A stretch of 60,357 bases of DNA from Stramenopiles sp. TOSAG23-2 (taxonomy: Eukaryota; Sar), in contig LT649251.1 of assembly GCA_900128395.1 (NCBI GenBank), positions 1-60,357 of the forward strand. The letters run 5' to 3'. The notes below the pieces were generated by a model. That model was not told the DNA's origin and ran no database searches. It worked only from the letters and a program-made list of their open reading frames with translations. This document shows, in pieces, positions 20,941 through 32,202 of this stretch (position 1 is its first letter; each line of letters starts with the position of its first letter). The translations under genes and the position numbers were made by a program.

Positions 20941-22106
20941 TTACGAATAATTCTTTCCTTCTGCTTTACCACTACCTTGTGCTTCTCTTATTGGTTTGAA
21001 ATAATCAAATGATTGTGCATTTTTTGCAGATACACGTTCTTGATGATCATATCGTAATAAATTGTCCAAGAATTCTAATGCTTCTTTTGTGATTAAATGT
21101 GAATTTTCACTTGTGATAAATTTACTCCATGGTTTACGTGTATGCCTACCTAATAAACCTTCAAAGTGTGAATCCAATTCCAATTCATATTTCACTAAAT
21201 AATTTTTCAAATCATCTGTACCTAATACCTTTGCAATTTTCACTAATTGATCATAATTATCATGACCATGGAAAAAATGGTTCACGACGAAAGACCATAC
21301 CAGCAAACATACATCCTGCATTTTAATATATATATATATATAGTGTGTGTGTGTTAGAGAGATTGACCATAGAACATATAGAAAGAGATGTAAAAAATAT
21401 GTCAAAAAAAAAACTTACCTAATGACCACATATCTAATGAATAATCATAATCTTGTAAATCTACCAATAATTCTGGACCTTTGAAATACCTTGATGCAAC
21501 ACGTACATTGTATTCTCTTCCAGGATGATAAAATTCAGCTAAACCCCAATCAATTAAACGTAATTTACGTTGTTGATGATCTATCATTACATTGTGTGGT
21601 TTCACATCACGATGCATGATGCCTTGTGAATGGCAAAAGTCCAATGCTTTTAACAATTCAAACATGTAATAACGTATATCCATATCCGTCAATGTTGGGA
21701 ACAACACTTTGAAATCCGTATTGTTCACATGTTCAAATACTAAACTTGGTGTTTTACTTTGTGGATCACGTACAACATCCAATAAAGTGATAATATTTGG
21801 TCCACCACATAAATTTTGTAAAATTTTAATTTCACGTTTAATTTTTTTCTTTTTCACTGGTTTTAATATCTTCACTACGCAACGTTCATTCCCATTTGCA
21901 ACGTTGACGCCATCAAATACTTCTGAATATTTTCCTCTTCCAATTTTACGTATCACTTCATAACAATCTTGATTTCCCCATGTTACTTGCAATCCTTCAT
22001 AATACCAATAACTACGTGGTCGTTTTGCACATACATCTGTATATACTTTTGCTGTCGACATTTTTGCATTGGATGCACCTTTACGAGAGGATGGTCCACG
22101 TGACAT
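20941..22106 (-). CDS. CK2A: Casein kinase 2 catalytic subunit alpha, two exons, with a one-base frameshift
   Basis: Exon 1 is 22106-21419, the intron is 21418-21316 (GTAAGT donor, CTAAC motif, CAG acceptor) and exon 2 is 21315-20941. Exon 1 encodes RSYWYYE, the glycine-loop region GRGKYSEVF, the basic KKKKIKRE stretch, HRDVKPHN and DWG (the CK2 variant of DFG), ending DMWSLG. Exon 2 first reads [14 protein letters not shown] in the spliced frame. The rest, [21 protein letters not shown] through LLRYDHQ, is one frame away. The shift lies at the A6 run 21272-21277 (T6 on the coding strand), where five bases would restore a standard CK2 alpha. CK2 is an essential, constitutively active Ser/Thr kinase, so a sequencing or assembly error is the likeliest cause; a real lesion cannot be excluded. 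Confidence 0.93.
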
Positions 22107-22765
22107 GTTGTTGTTATATATATATTAATATATTATATAGTATTTCTCTACAGATATGATATATCTACTAAAGTGTCGGCGGGATGATTTATGTGATATT
22201 ATTATTATTTTAATATTATAATAATAATTATATATTCAAATGAGTGTCTATAATATATATATATATATATGTATGTATAATACACACACGCACCTACGTA
22301 TCTATAGCTTATAAATACGATTGTTTTTCGTGACTATTCGATGTATCACACGTAGATGTACAGTAAACGGCGCACTTCCAAACTACGCTACTTGGTCGTC
22401 TGACTATCTATCTATCCCATTTATTATAGTTTTATTATTCAAAATGTTGTGTGATCTTCTCTTGTTGTATTTTGACCAATCCTTTATTGCGGTGGTCAAA
22501 CAAGTTGCGGCGAATTTCCTCCATAGTGTGTCCATGTATAGCATGTAAATAGGGCGTCTTTATTTTAAAAAGAGGCCATTAAATTCGCCACTCAAATTCC
22601 AAATTCGCCACCAAATTTGCCACATATAAATGGAATAAAAGGCACATCAAATTCGCCGCATTATCGATAAGCCTGTGGCTTGCGTGGCTTGCGTGGGGAT
22701 GTGGGGATGCTGGATGATAGGTAAGTTTAGTATACTGCCATTGGTGCTTGATGGCGGATTATTAA

Positions 22766-23220
22766 GGTATGGTTAAAATCTAAGTTATTATAATATTTAT
22801 AATAATTTTACTTCTCATGTTAAGTAATATATGCTCAACACTCAAAATTATTATTTAAATAAATATAAAAATAATGGTTAAAATCTAAGTTATAATATTT
22901 TTATACTTCTCGTGTTAAAGTAATATGCTCAATACTCAATAGCAAGAATAATATGTTATCCTACTATAGTAAAGCTCTAATGCACCTCTGCAAACTAATA
23001 CTCTACAAGCACAAGTAGGTTTCTATCCTTCCATGCGCGTTCGTTGAACGCGTTGGACGATATGTTATCCTACTATAGTAAAGCTCTAATGCACCTCTGC
23101 AAACTAATACTCTACAAGCACAAGTAGGTTTCTATCCTTCCAACATGTTCGAACGTTGAACGCGTTGGACGCCGGGCTCATTCGAAAACGGTGAGGCTGT
23201 CAAAGTGAAAGATCCTTATA
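22766..23220 (+). repeat. Clustered, partly truncated copies of the dispersed repeat family
   Basis: Three partial copies lie head to tail: about 22766-22850 (5' part only), 22875-23055 and 23057-23215. The last two share ATGTTATCCTACTATAGTAA and the GCACAAGTAGGTTTCTATCC segment with the copy at 19142-19445. The junction near 23040-23057 joins a shortened tail (GTTGAACGCGTTGGACGATA) directly to the next copy, so a local tandem duplication has occurred. Confidence 0.8.
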
Positions 23221-23689
23221 CTCTCTACTAGTATTTAGTATGTCTTATCCCGGATATATTAAAATATTAATAAATGAATGAATCCCAACTTGGAGATCAC
23301 ATTCTTTTGGGCATTGTTGGGCACAGATATTATTATATTATTATTCCGGAAGAAGTATGTAAATTTTGCATCCACCATCATCACCATTCATATAATAAGC
23401 TGCACCAGCGGTATTATAATACTATAGCAAATACTCTCGCATATAGCACTTTGGCACTCTCATATAATATTAAGTATGAAGTATAATACATGTACAGTAT
23501 GTGAGAGTGCTGGAGTGCTACAATTCCCCCACTAATAACACCTGTGGTGGTAATACTAAATATACTAATATTAGGAAAAGACAAAATCCAGCATCAATTC
23601 CTATAAGCTGTGTCACGTGTCACTGCGTCACTGCTAGTATGGGATCTTATTATTAGCATATAAATAACATTAATAGAATTAAGTCAATA

Positions 23690-24018
23690 GTATATCATAA
23701 ATAGGACTTGTGTCAAATCTCTAAGTACAAATAGACAAGTTTTTTATACCACCTACATAGTATGATAAATAGGATCAAAAATAGTATAGTAAGAAGGCGT
23801 ATTTTAATTTTCTCCAAGTACAATAGACAAGTTTTTTAATATTACCAACATAGTATCATAAATAGGATCAAAACTAGTATAGTAAGAAGGCATATTTTGG
23901 CTAATGTGTCAAATAACTTTCTCCTAAGTACAATAGACAAGTTTTTAATACAACCTACATAGTATCATAGATAGGATCAAAAATAGTATAGTAAGAAGGC
24001 ATATTTTAACTTGTCAAA
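23690..24018. repeat. Three-copy tandem repeat, about 85-115 bp unit
   Basis: Each copy contains AAGTACAAATAGACAAG or a close variant, then ACATAGTATCATAAATAGG and ATAGTATAGTAAGAAGGC. The third copy ends near 24018 in a poly(A) tract. Copies differ by small insertions, so this array is older than the exact duplications elsewhere in the window. Confidence 0.8.
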
Positions 24019-24081
24019 TAAAAAAAAAAAACAACAAAAAACAACAACTACTTTTTTAAAATGAATTTTAGTTATAGACCG

Positions 24082-24197
24082 AATAGGGGTAGTTGAAAAG
24101 ATGGTCTATATCTAAAATTTATTTATTTTAGCTTTATATAACATAAACTAAAATAAATAAATTTTAGATATAGACCATCTTTTCAACTCCCCCTATT
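24082..24197. mobile_element. Near-perfect 50-bp hairpin (foldback element)
   Basis: Arms 24082-24131 and 24148-24197 are reverse complements over 50 bp with one mismatch, around a 16-bp loop. The sequence is AT-rich with GATGGTCTATATCTAAAATT in the stem. It resembles a short MITE or a transcribed stem-loop. It lies about 225 bp upstream of the HOOK-like start codon. Confidence 0.75.
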
Positions 24198-24422
24198 GTT
24201 GTATTTGTTTTGTTTGTTTTCCTAATACTCGACAATATCAAATTATATATATATGTAACATATTTATGATAAAAAAAAAATACTTATTCATATATATATA
24301 TACATTTATATTTTTTATCAACATTTTGGTTCAATTTTTTAAAATTACTTTTTTTACGACATTTAACGACAAGTTTCACACATTATTATTATTTTTTTTT
24401 AAAAAAAAAGGAATAATACATC

Positions 24423-25109
24423 ATGGATGAATCATTAACATCAGAAGATAATGCTATTGTACAAGTAGAAATACTCGAAACATTAATAGTATGGTTTAAT
24501 AAATCCTTTCAAGAAGATTTATCTAACAACAACAACAACGACGCAAATACTACGTTAAATCATATAAACTTAGCAGATGGTTATTTATTATATCAAGCTG
24601 GTAATTTATTATCACCGGAACATTTTCCACAAGATGATACAACAAATAAATTAATACAAACACTTATGGATAATAGCAACGACAACAACACATCTTCACA
24701 AATGTGGATTAAGAAATCATCTTTATTGAAAACATTTTCAAAAGGTTTAATTGAATTTTTTCAAGATATTGCACATATTGATATTGAAGCACATTTAAGT
24801 GAACATGTTGATATTGTACAAATTGCTAAAAATGATGAATTAAATGGTAAAGTTGAATTAATGAAATTATTATTAGCTGCATCGATTAATTCAACAGAGA
24901 AACAAATATATGTTGAAATTATCATGGGAATGGAAGATGAGAAACAAGAACAATTAATGTATGTTATACAAGAATTTAGTGAAATTGCACAACCAATGGA
25001 TTATGATGACGATGATGATGTAGAAGAAGAAGAAGAAGACGACGATGAACATGATACAAATACAAACAACAATAGTAACAACAACAATAACAATAGTAGT
25101 AATAATCAC

Positions 25110-25148
<39 letters not shown>

Positions 25149-26891
25149 GATAATAATGATGATATAAGACGATCATCATTTGCAAGTAGTATTGGTTCAG
25201 ATGATTCAGAAGATAGTCAACGATCATTATCCTCACCAAATACAAATAAAAAAAGTAATAATAGCCATACAAGTAAACAATCTACTGCTGCATTTAATAT
25301 TGTTAAACATGAATTGGAAGATTTAAAATTACAATATAATAAATTAAATGAGAATCATACAAATATTTCAAAGAAATACAAAGAATTGCAAGGACAAATG
25401 CGTACAAACAAAGCAAAAGAAGCAGCCATGAAAGCAGAAGCATTAAATGCTGAACATACACAAGAATTGGAAAGATTATTGGAGCGTGCAGAACAAAATT
25501 TAATGGAAGTGCGTGCAACATCCGCGGAACGACAACGTGATTTACAACAAACTACCAGACGTTTAGCAGATGAATTAGATATTGCAAATGAAAAAATTCA
25601 AAATTTAGATAAAACGGAACTTGCATTAAATAAAGCAAAACAACGTTTAAGTGAAATGGGGAATTTAAAATTGCAAGTCAAAGAGTTGGAAGAGCAAAAC
25701 ACGGAATATATGGAAAAAATGTTACAACAAGAAGCGACGGTAAATGTAACGGTACCACAATTAAAAAGTCAAGTTGAAAGGTATAAAGATAAAGTAGTTG
25801 ATTTAGATAGTGCGTTGACTGGTAAATCAGCACGTATTATGGCACAAGAGAAAGATATTAGTAAATTGAAAGAACAAATTGTTGAATTGACAAAGAAAAA
25901 AAATAGTTTACATGAACAATTGGATAATGCACAATTAGAAATTGAACAATTAAAAGATGAAGTTTCGGATGCTAGTTATGGTGGTGGTGGTAGTAGTAGT
26001 AGTAGTAGTAATGAAGACAAAGAAACAATTGCTAGGTTGGAACGTCAAGTTAAAGCATTACGAATGATGTCAAAAAAAGCTAATAATAATAATAATAATA
26101 ATGCAACGACAACAACAACAGATATGAATATTTTAAAAGACGAATTGGATGATGCATTACGTAGTAAAGATCGTTTTCAAAATGAATTGATGAAATCAAA
26201 AACACAGATTGAAGAGTTAGAACAACAACTTTTGCTACAATCAAACAACAACAACAATAATAATAATGGAGATGGTAGCAATACGACGACGAAGAAAGCA
26301 CCATCATCGCCACCACCATCAACAAAAATGTTGGATCGATTAAAACAACGTAATGAAAAATTATCAAAACAAAATAATGAATTAAAACGTGAATTAATGG
26401 ATTTGGAACAAAAAATTGCAGAAATGGCAGAAGCAAATAATAATGATGAAAAAGCAAATATGGAAGTCATGATTGAAGAAAAAGAAGCAGTTGTAAAACA
26501 ATTAAAAAATTCATTAAAGGAAAAAGAAACGGTTTGTAATCAATTATCATTGGAAAAAGAAAAATTAGAAAATTATGTGAAACAAGCATTAAAAGCAACG
26601 AAAATGAAATATAAAGTAGCTGCACAAAGTTTAAAAGAAAATATTTTAAAAAAAGATGAAACAATTGTACAATTATCAAATAAAGTGGAAGTATTAAGTA
26701 GGAATCGGGAACATATGAAACAACAACATCGTACGGAGGAACGTTTAGTAATGAGTGCATTGTATGAAGTTGGTTTGGAAATGCAACGACGTATGGTAAC
26801 AAATGGTGGTGTCAGTGGCAATGTTAGTGGTCCAAGTAGTAATAATATGAGCAGTTGGTTGAATAAACGTAGAGCAGCAAAGCGGTCGTAA
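24423..26891 (+). CDS. HOOK-domain coiled-coil protein (putative dynein cargo adaptor)
   Basis: The 822-residue protein has an N-terminal helical domain (about 8-175). Its pattern LETLIVWFNKSF, LADGYLLYQAGNLL, LLKTFSKGLIEFFQDI and LMKLLLAASINSTEKQIYVEIIMGM follows the HOOK N-terminal calponin-homology-like domain, including the conserved block before the coiled coil. An acidic then Asn-rich linker (about 192-245) leads to a long coiled coil (about 285-780) with further Asn runs. HOOK proteins link cargo to dynein-dynactin and bind microtubules. The domain match is by motif order, so the family call is good but cargo is unknown. The last 55 coding bases and following 3' flank are duplicated in tandem (26830-27073) without changing the reading frame. 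Confidence 0.78.
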
Positions 26892-27073
26892 AAACAGATT
26901 TTTTAACGAGAAACGAGAAGTAACAAAAGTTCGTCACATACATGTGTGTATGTCCAAGTAGTAATAATATGAGCAGTTGGTTGAATAAACGTAGAGCAGC
27001 AAAGCGGTCGTAAAAACAGATTTTTTAACGAGAAACGAGAAGTAACAAAAGTTCGTCACATACATGTGTGTAT
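26830..27073. repeat. Exact 122-bp tandem duplication covering the HOOK-like stop codon
   Basis: Positions 26830-26951 and 26952-27073 appear identical. The unit holds the last codons, the TAA stop and the adjacent 3' flank of the HOOK-like gene. The second copy lies outside the ORF, so the protein is not altered. Confidence 0.9.
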
Positions 27074-28505
27074 CATAAATATAATATCATTATTTTCTAT
27101 GCATATTTTCATACTTAGTTTTCTCGTACTTCGTATATATTATTATTTTTTTGTACTGTTCACTATACATAGCATTGTAATGCGATATTATATCATTATA
27201 TCTATTTACTTCGTACTTACATATACTAAATACTGTAATATACCTATCAAGTATATCACAATGGTATGTCGTATGTCGTCATGTTATATAGCAGGTGAAT
27301 ACTACATAGCATTGTAATGCGATATTATATCATTATATCTATTTACTTCGTACTTACATATACTAAATACTGTAATATACCTATCAAGTATATCACAATG
27401 GTATGTCGTATGTCGTCATGTTATATAGCAGGTGAATACTACATAGCATTGTAATGCGATATTATATCATTATATCTATTTACTTCGTACTTACATATAC
27501 TAAATACTGTAATGTACCTATCAAATATATCACAATGGTATGTCTATCTTGTATATATATAGCAGGTGAATACCGGTGGACCAGGTTTTGACCCATAGGT
27601 TTACTATTGTGGAAAGGGGCCGGTGATGAATATATACGTTTTATCCGACAACAACAAAACTTCTTCCAAGAAGTGCCCCAAAGTTGGACATATTTTTATA
27701 ATAAATATTATTACAAACATTGCTAAAGGAATGCATGGATATAGTGGGAAATGTTTTCGATTTCAATTGCAAATATAGTATATCATATACCATATTGTAT
27801 CAACGTATTTTTTATTACGAATTGAATAGTAGTAGTTGTGTTTGGTTGTTTGTCTTTGATTTTTTTTTCAATTGCAAATATATAACATATATCATATTGT
27901 ATCAACGAAAAAAGCATATTTTTTATTACTGATTGATTAATAGTAGTTTGTGTTTGTTTGTTTGTCTTTGATTTTTTTTCAATTGCAAATATATAACATA
28001 TATACCATATTGTATCAACGGAAAAAGCATATTTTTTATTACTAATTGATTAGTAGTTTGTTTGTTTGTTTGTTTGTCTTTGATTTTTTTTCAATTGCAA
28101 ATATATAACATATATCATATTGTATCAACGAAAAAAGCATATTTTTTATTACTGATTGATTAATAGTAGTTTGTGTTTGTTTGTTTGTCTTTGATTTTTT
28201 TTCAATTGCAAATATATAACATATATACCATATTGTATCAACGGAAAAAGCATATTTTTTATTACTAATTGATTAGTAGTTTGTTTGTTTGTTTGTTTGT
28301 CTTTGATTTTTTTTCAATTGCAAATATATAACATATATCATATTGTATCAACGAAAAAAGCATATTTTTTATTACCACTTAGTTAATAATTGTTTGTGTC
28401 TGTTTGTCTTTGTTTTCTTTCAATTGCAAATATAGAACATACCATATTGTATAAACGAAAAAAAGCATATTTGATTAACAATTAATTGACGTAGAAAGAT
28501 CAAAC
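26892..28505. repeat. Intergenic region composed largely of tandem repeats
   Basis: After the 122-bp duplication, three near-identical 137-bp copies start at 27167, 27304 and 27441. From about 27750 to 28470 there are about seven copies of a 110-116 bp unit with core TTCAATTGCAAATATATAAC, then CATATTGTATCAACG, AAAGCATATTTTTTATTAC and a (GTTT)n tract. In the middle of this array two unit versions alternate, giving a higher-order period of about 226 bp. No gene is seen. The array ends about 30 bp before the ATG of the next gene, so its last copy probably lies in that gene's promoter or leader. Confidence 0.85.
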
Positions 28506-29173
28506 ATGCCAAGACGTTTTGCACGAAGACATCATACTGGTAAATGTAAGTATAATCGACCTGCATGCATTGGTTTTATATGGGATGAAGCTTTCATTAA
28601 CTGATATCTTGTATCTACTCATTATTTATTATACCTTGTTTCTAACAATATAAATATATATATATATAATTATATTTATAGCAAATTTAGAACGAGCAAT
28701 TCCAGCAATTGATATAGAAGAATTAAAAGTTAAACCACCTGTCTTGAAATATATTGATCCGCACGAACATGTAGTAAGTAAATTTTATTTTCCTAAAACT
28801 TTATAACAATATCCTTCTAACAAAATGCTCCACAGGCTAAAGATTGGAAAAGACCCACAAAGTTATATGAACCGCCAACAGTAACTCATACAAAGCTTGG
28901 TGGAACGCTAGTTAGGGTAAGTAAAATAAAACAAAATGAAAATAAGAAGAAGATAACCTTTCTAACCAATACACTCCACAGCCGGAATCACGATGCTCAG
29001 CAGAAAAAGTAAGCCATGTAGTAGATTCTTTTATGGAATCACATAAAGAAGTCGTTTTTATGCAACAACAATGGTCAAACGCTCAACCATTATTGGGTGT
29101 CTCCGAATGGCTTCCTGGCGAGGCGCCAAGAGCTAAACCGATCTTTACAAATACAGATGATATATTCCAATGA
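28506..29173 (+). CDS. Four-exon gene for a small basic protein of unknown function
   Basis: Exons 28506-28545, 28682-28773, 28836-28916 and 28982-29173 join in frame to give 134 residues. All three introns have GTAAGT donors, a TTCTAAC-type branch motif and TAG or CACAG acceptors, which supports the model. Exon 1 encodes only MPRRFARRHHTGK plus one base. The product has a basic N-terminus, a Pro-rich middle (KRPTKLYEPPTVTH) and a C-terminal part containing SRCSAEKVSHVVDSFMESH and GVSEWLPGEAPRAKP. I do not recognise a family. The regular splice signals and open frame across four exons argue for a real gene. The short basic N-terminus might target an organelle, but this is a guess. Confidence 0.75.
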
Positions 29174-29678
29174 GTAAAAAAATGATACACTGTGGATAAT
29201 TAAAAAATACGAAGCTGCCTAGAAATATCTGTCCGCGCTCCGAACTGATAATAAACATTATATTATATACGTACAAAAACACGGTGGAACGTAGAAAAAA
29301 CTTTCAAACTTCCTTGCAAGGTTGAAAGGTTCTTTTGTTCTTTTTATTTTTTGTATTTTTTATAATGATCTGGTTAAAATCTATGATAAAAGTTTATTTA
29401 ATAATTTTAGTTCCCGTGGTAAATACTACACGGTACGCCGTACGCTCAATACTATCTCAGGAATGATATTGTTAATCGGATTAAGTTAATCCTCGCAATC
29501 TAAGAAGGATTTACTCCTACTCGTACTATTAAATAAAGCTCTCATGCGCCGTGCGCCGCCGCAAGCTAAAATACTCTATCATCTATCCTGCACAAGTAGG
29601 TCTGAAATCCTCATGATGATTCCTATCATACTATGATATTATATCACACAAAATTCTGGTACTTTTTCTCTTCTTTTT
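29174..29678. repeat. Intergenic region with a diverged dispersed-repeat copy
   Basis: About 29370-29630 carries GGTTAAAATCTATGATAAAA, AATAAAGCTCTCATGCGCC, GCCGCAAGCTAAAATACTC and GCACAAGTAGGTC, a diverged relative of the repeat at 19142. A small inverted repeat, GGATTAAGTTAATCC, lies at about 29478-29492. No gene is seen. Confidence 0.6.
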
Positions 29679-30902
29679 TTAGAATTTACAATTTTCACGT
29701 TTGACCTTGATATTAGTACCACTGCTTAACTGAACAAGATATCTACCAGCTGCTCTATCATATTGTATCACATTTGCTTTTATACCATTGTATTTTTCAT
29801 TTGATAAATTTTGTAAGACAGCTCTAGTGCCTCTTGGTACGATAATATTTTCTCTTTTTAATGCCATTGCTTTCCCACCAGCTATTTGTACTATTAGACG
29901 GTCGCCTTTATAACCAACAACATTTCCGGTTTGTCCATTATATTCTGGTTTTGATTTAATACCAATTATTTCAACATTTTGAATTAGTTGTTGCAAATTA
30001 GACAATGTTAACGCTAATGGAGGAGTTTCTGGTCCTATATCTACTGTATATTCCTCTTTACTGTTGTCAAAATGTTTAATTCTTCCTATCCGACCATTAT
30101 GTTGTGTAGCATCAGTTAAACTATGAATATATACAGCAGTACCTTGTTTTAAAATACCAACATGGTCTGCTTGACTCTGTTGCCGTCCTAAGGTAGCACG
30201 GGATTTGCAGCCAAAAAGAAAATTTTGTGTTTTTAATGTATCTGGGTGTTTTGGTCCTAACATTTCTTCTTGAACTTCTAATGCACGTTTATATAATAAT
30301 TCAGCTTTATCTAATTTATTTTGTTTTTCGAACAATAAAGCAAGATTAGCGACTGTTGTTAATGTATCTTTATGTTTTGGTCCATGTATTTTTTCAAAAC
30401 CTTCTAATGCACGTTTATATAATAATTCAGCTTCATCTAATTTATTTTGTTTTTCGAACAATAAAGCAAGACTATTGACTGTTGTTAATGTATCATTGTG
30501 TTTTAGTCCTAACATTTCTTCTTGACCTTTTAATGCACGTTTATATAATAATTCAGCTTCATTTAATTTATTTTGTTTTGAGAACAATAAAGCAAGATTA
30601 TGGACTGTTGTTAATATATCTTTATGTTTTGGTCCATGTATTTTTTCAAAACCTTCTAATACACGTTTATATAATAATTCAGCTTCATCTAATTTATTTT
30701 GTTTTTCGAACAATAAAGCAAGACTATTGACTGTTGTTAATGTATCTTTGTGTTTTAGTCCTAACATTTCTTCTTGACCTTTTAATGCACGTTTATATAA
30801 TAATTCAGCTTCATCTAATTTATTTTGTTTTGAGAACAATAAAGCAAGACTATTGACTGTTGTTAATGTATCATTGTGTTTTAGTCCTAACATTTCTTCT
30901 TG

Positions 30903-31061
30903 CTGGATTGTTCCAACAACAAAATAAATTAGATGAAGCTGAATCATTATATAAACGTGCATTAGAAGGTACAGAAGAAACGTTAGGACGAAAACATTCA
31001 GATACATTAACAACAGTCAATAATCTTGCTGCATTGTTCTCAAAACAAAATAAATTAAATG
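30903..31061 (+). other. Inverted TPR segment inside the minus-strand array
   Basis: About 159 bp here encode TPR sequence on the plus strand (QQQNKLDEAESLYKRALEG, then a KH.DTLTTVNNLA block). All flanking repeats run on the minus strand. The inversion ends both adjacent ORFs (29679-31013 and 31017-31913). Confidence 0.88.
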
Positions 31062-31995
31062 TGCACGTTTATATAATAATTCAGCTTCATCTAATTTATT
31101 TTGTTTTGAGAACAATAAAGCAAGATTATTGACTGTTCTTAATGTATCTGAATGTTTTGGTCCTAACATTTCTTCACAACCTTCTAATGCACGTTTATAT
31201 AATAATTCAGCTTCATCTAATTTATTTTGTTTTGAGAACAATAAAGCAAGATTATTGACTGTTCTTAATGTATCTTTGTGTTTTAGTCCTAACATTTCTT
31301 CTTGACCTTTTAATGCACGTTTATATAATAATTCAGCTTCATCTAATTTATTTTGTTTTTCGAACAATCCAGCAAGATTAGCGACTGTTGTTAATGTAAG
31401 TGAATGTTTTGATCCAAGTATTTCTTCTTGACCTTTTAATGCACGTTTATATAATAATGCAGCTTCATCTAATTTATTTTGTTTTGAGAACAATAAAGCA
31501 AGATTACCGACTGTATTTAATGTAGATGAATGTTTTCGTCCTAACATTTCTTCATAACCTTCTAATGCACGTTTATATAATAATTCAGCTTCATCTAATT
31601 TACCTTGACCAGATAACATCGCACCAAGTGTTAATGTATCTTTGTGTTTTAGTCCTAACATTTCTTCTTGACCTTTTAATGCACGTTTATATAATAATGC
31701 AGCTTCATCTAATTTATTTTGTTTTTCGAACAATCCAGCAAGATTAGCGACTGTTGTTAATGTAAGTGAATGTTTTGATCCAAGTATTTCTTCTTGACCT
31801 TTTAATGCACGTTTATATAATAATTCAGCTTCATCTAATTTATTTTGTTTTGAGAACAATAAAGCAAGATTATTGACTGTTCTTAATGTATCTGAATGTT
31901 TTCGTCCTAACATTTCTTCTCAACCTTCTAATGCACGTTTATATAATAATTCAGCTTCATCTAATTTACCTTGACCAGATAACATCGCACCAAGT

Positions 31996-32202
31996 GCATT
32001 AGAAGGTTTTGAAGAAATGTTAGTTAATGAAGAAATGTTAGGAGTGACCTTTTAATGCACGTTTATATAATAATTCAGCTTCATCTAATTTATTTTGTTG
32101 TTGGAACAATCCAGCAAGATTATTGACTGTATTTAATGTAAGTAATTGTTTTGCTCCTAACATTTCTTCATTAACTAACATTTCTTCAAAACCTTCTAAT
32201 GC
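31996..32202. repeat. 49-bp inverted repeat within the TPR array
   Basis: Positions 31996-32044 are the exact reverse complement of 32154-32202. The latter encodes LEGFEEMLVNEEML on the minus strand, a slightly elongated TPR linker. The first copy sits in inverted orientation and interrupts the array. Confidence 0.85.

Larger units (their letters stand above)
22107..24422. other. Large repeat-rich intergenic region
   Basis: About 2.3 kb between divergent CK2 alpha and HOOK-like genes. It holds AAATTCGCC-type short repeats (about 22580-22670), several copies of the dispersed family (22766-23220), a tandem array (23690-24018) and a hairpin element (24082-24197). The short ORF at 23274-23486 has no recognisable features. 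The final 120 bp before the HOOK-like ATG are poly(T)/poly(A)-rich. Confidence 0.55.

Noticed and set aside
24976-25272. Antisense ORF rich in Tyr and Leu
   Set aside because: It is the complement of the Asn/Asp-rich part of the HOOK-like gene; low-complexity coding tracts produce such shadow frames.
27750-28470. Possible CRISPR array (regular repeats of about 112 bp)
   Set aside because: The entire unit is repeated, with no unique spacers between short direct repeats, and the host is a eukaryote. It is a tandem satellite-like array.
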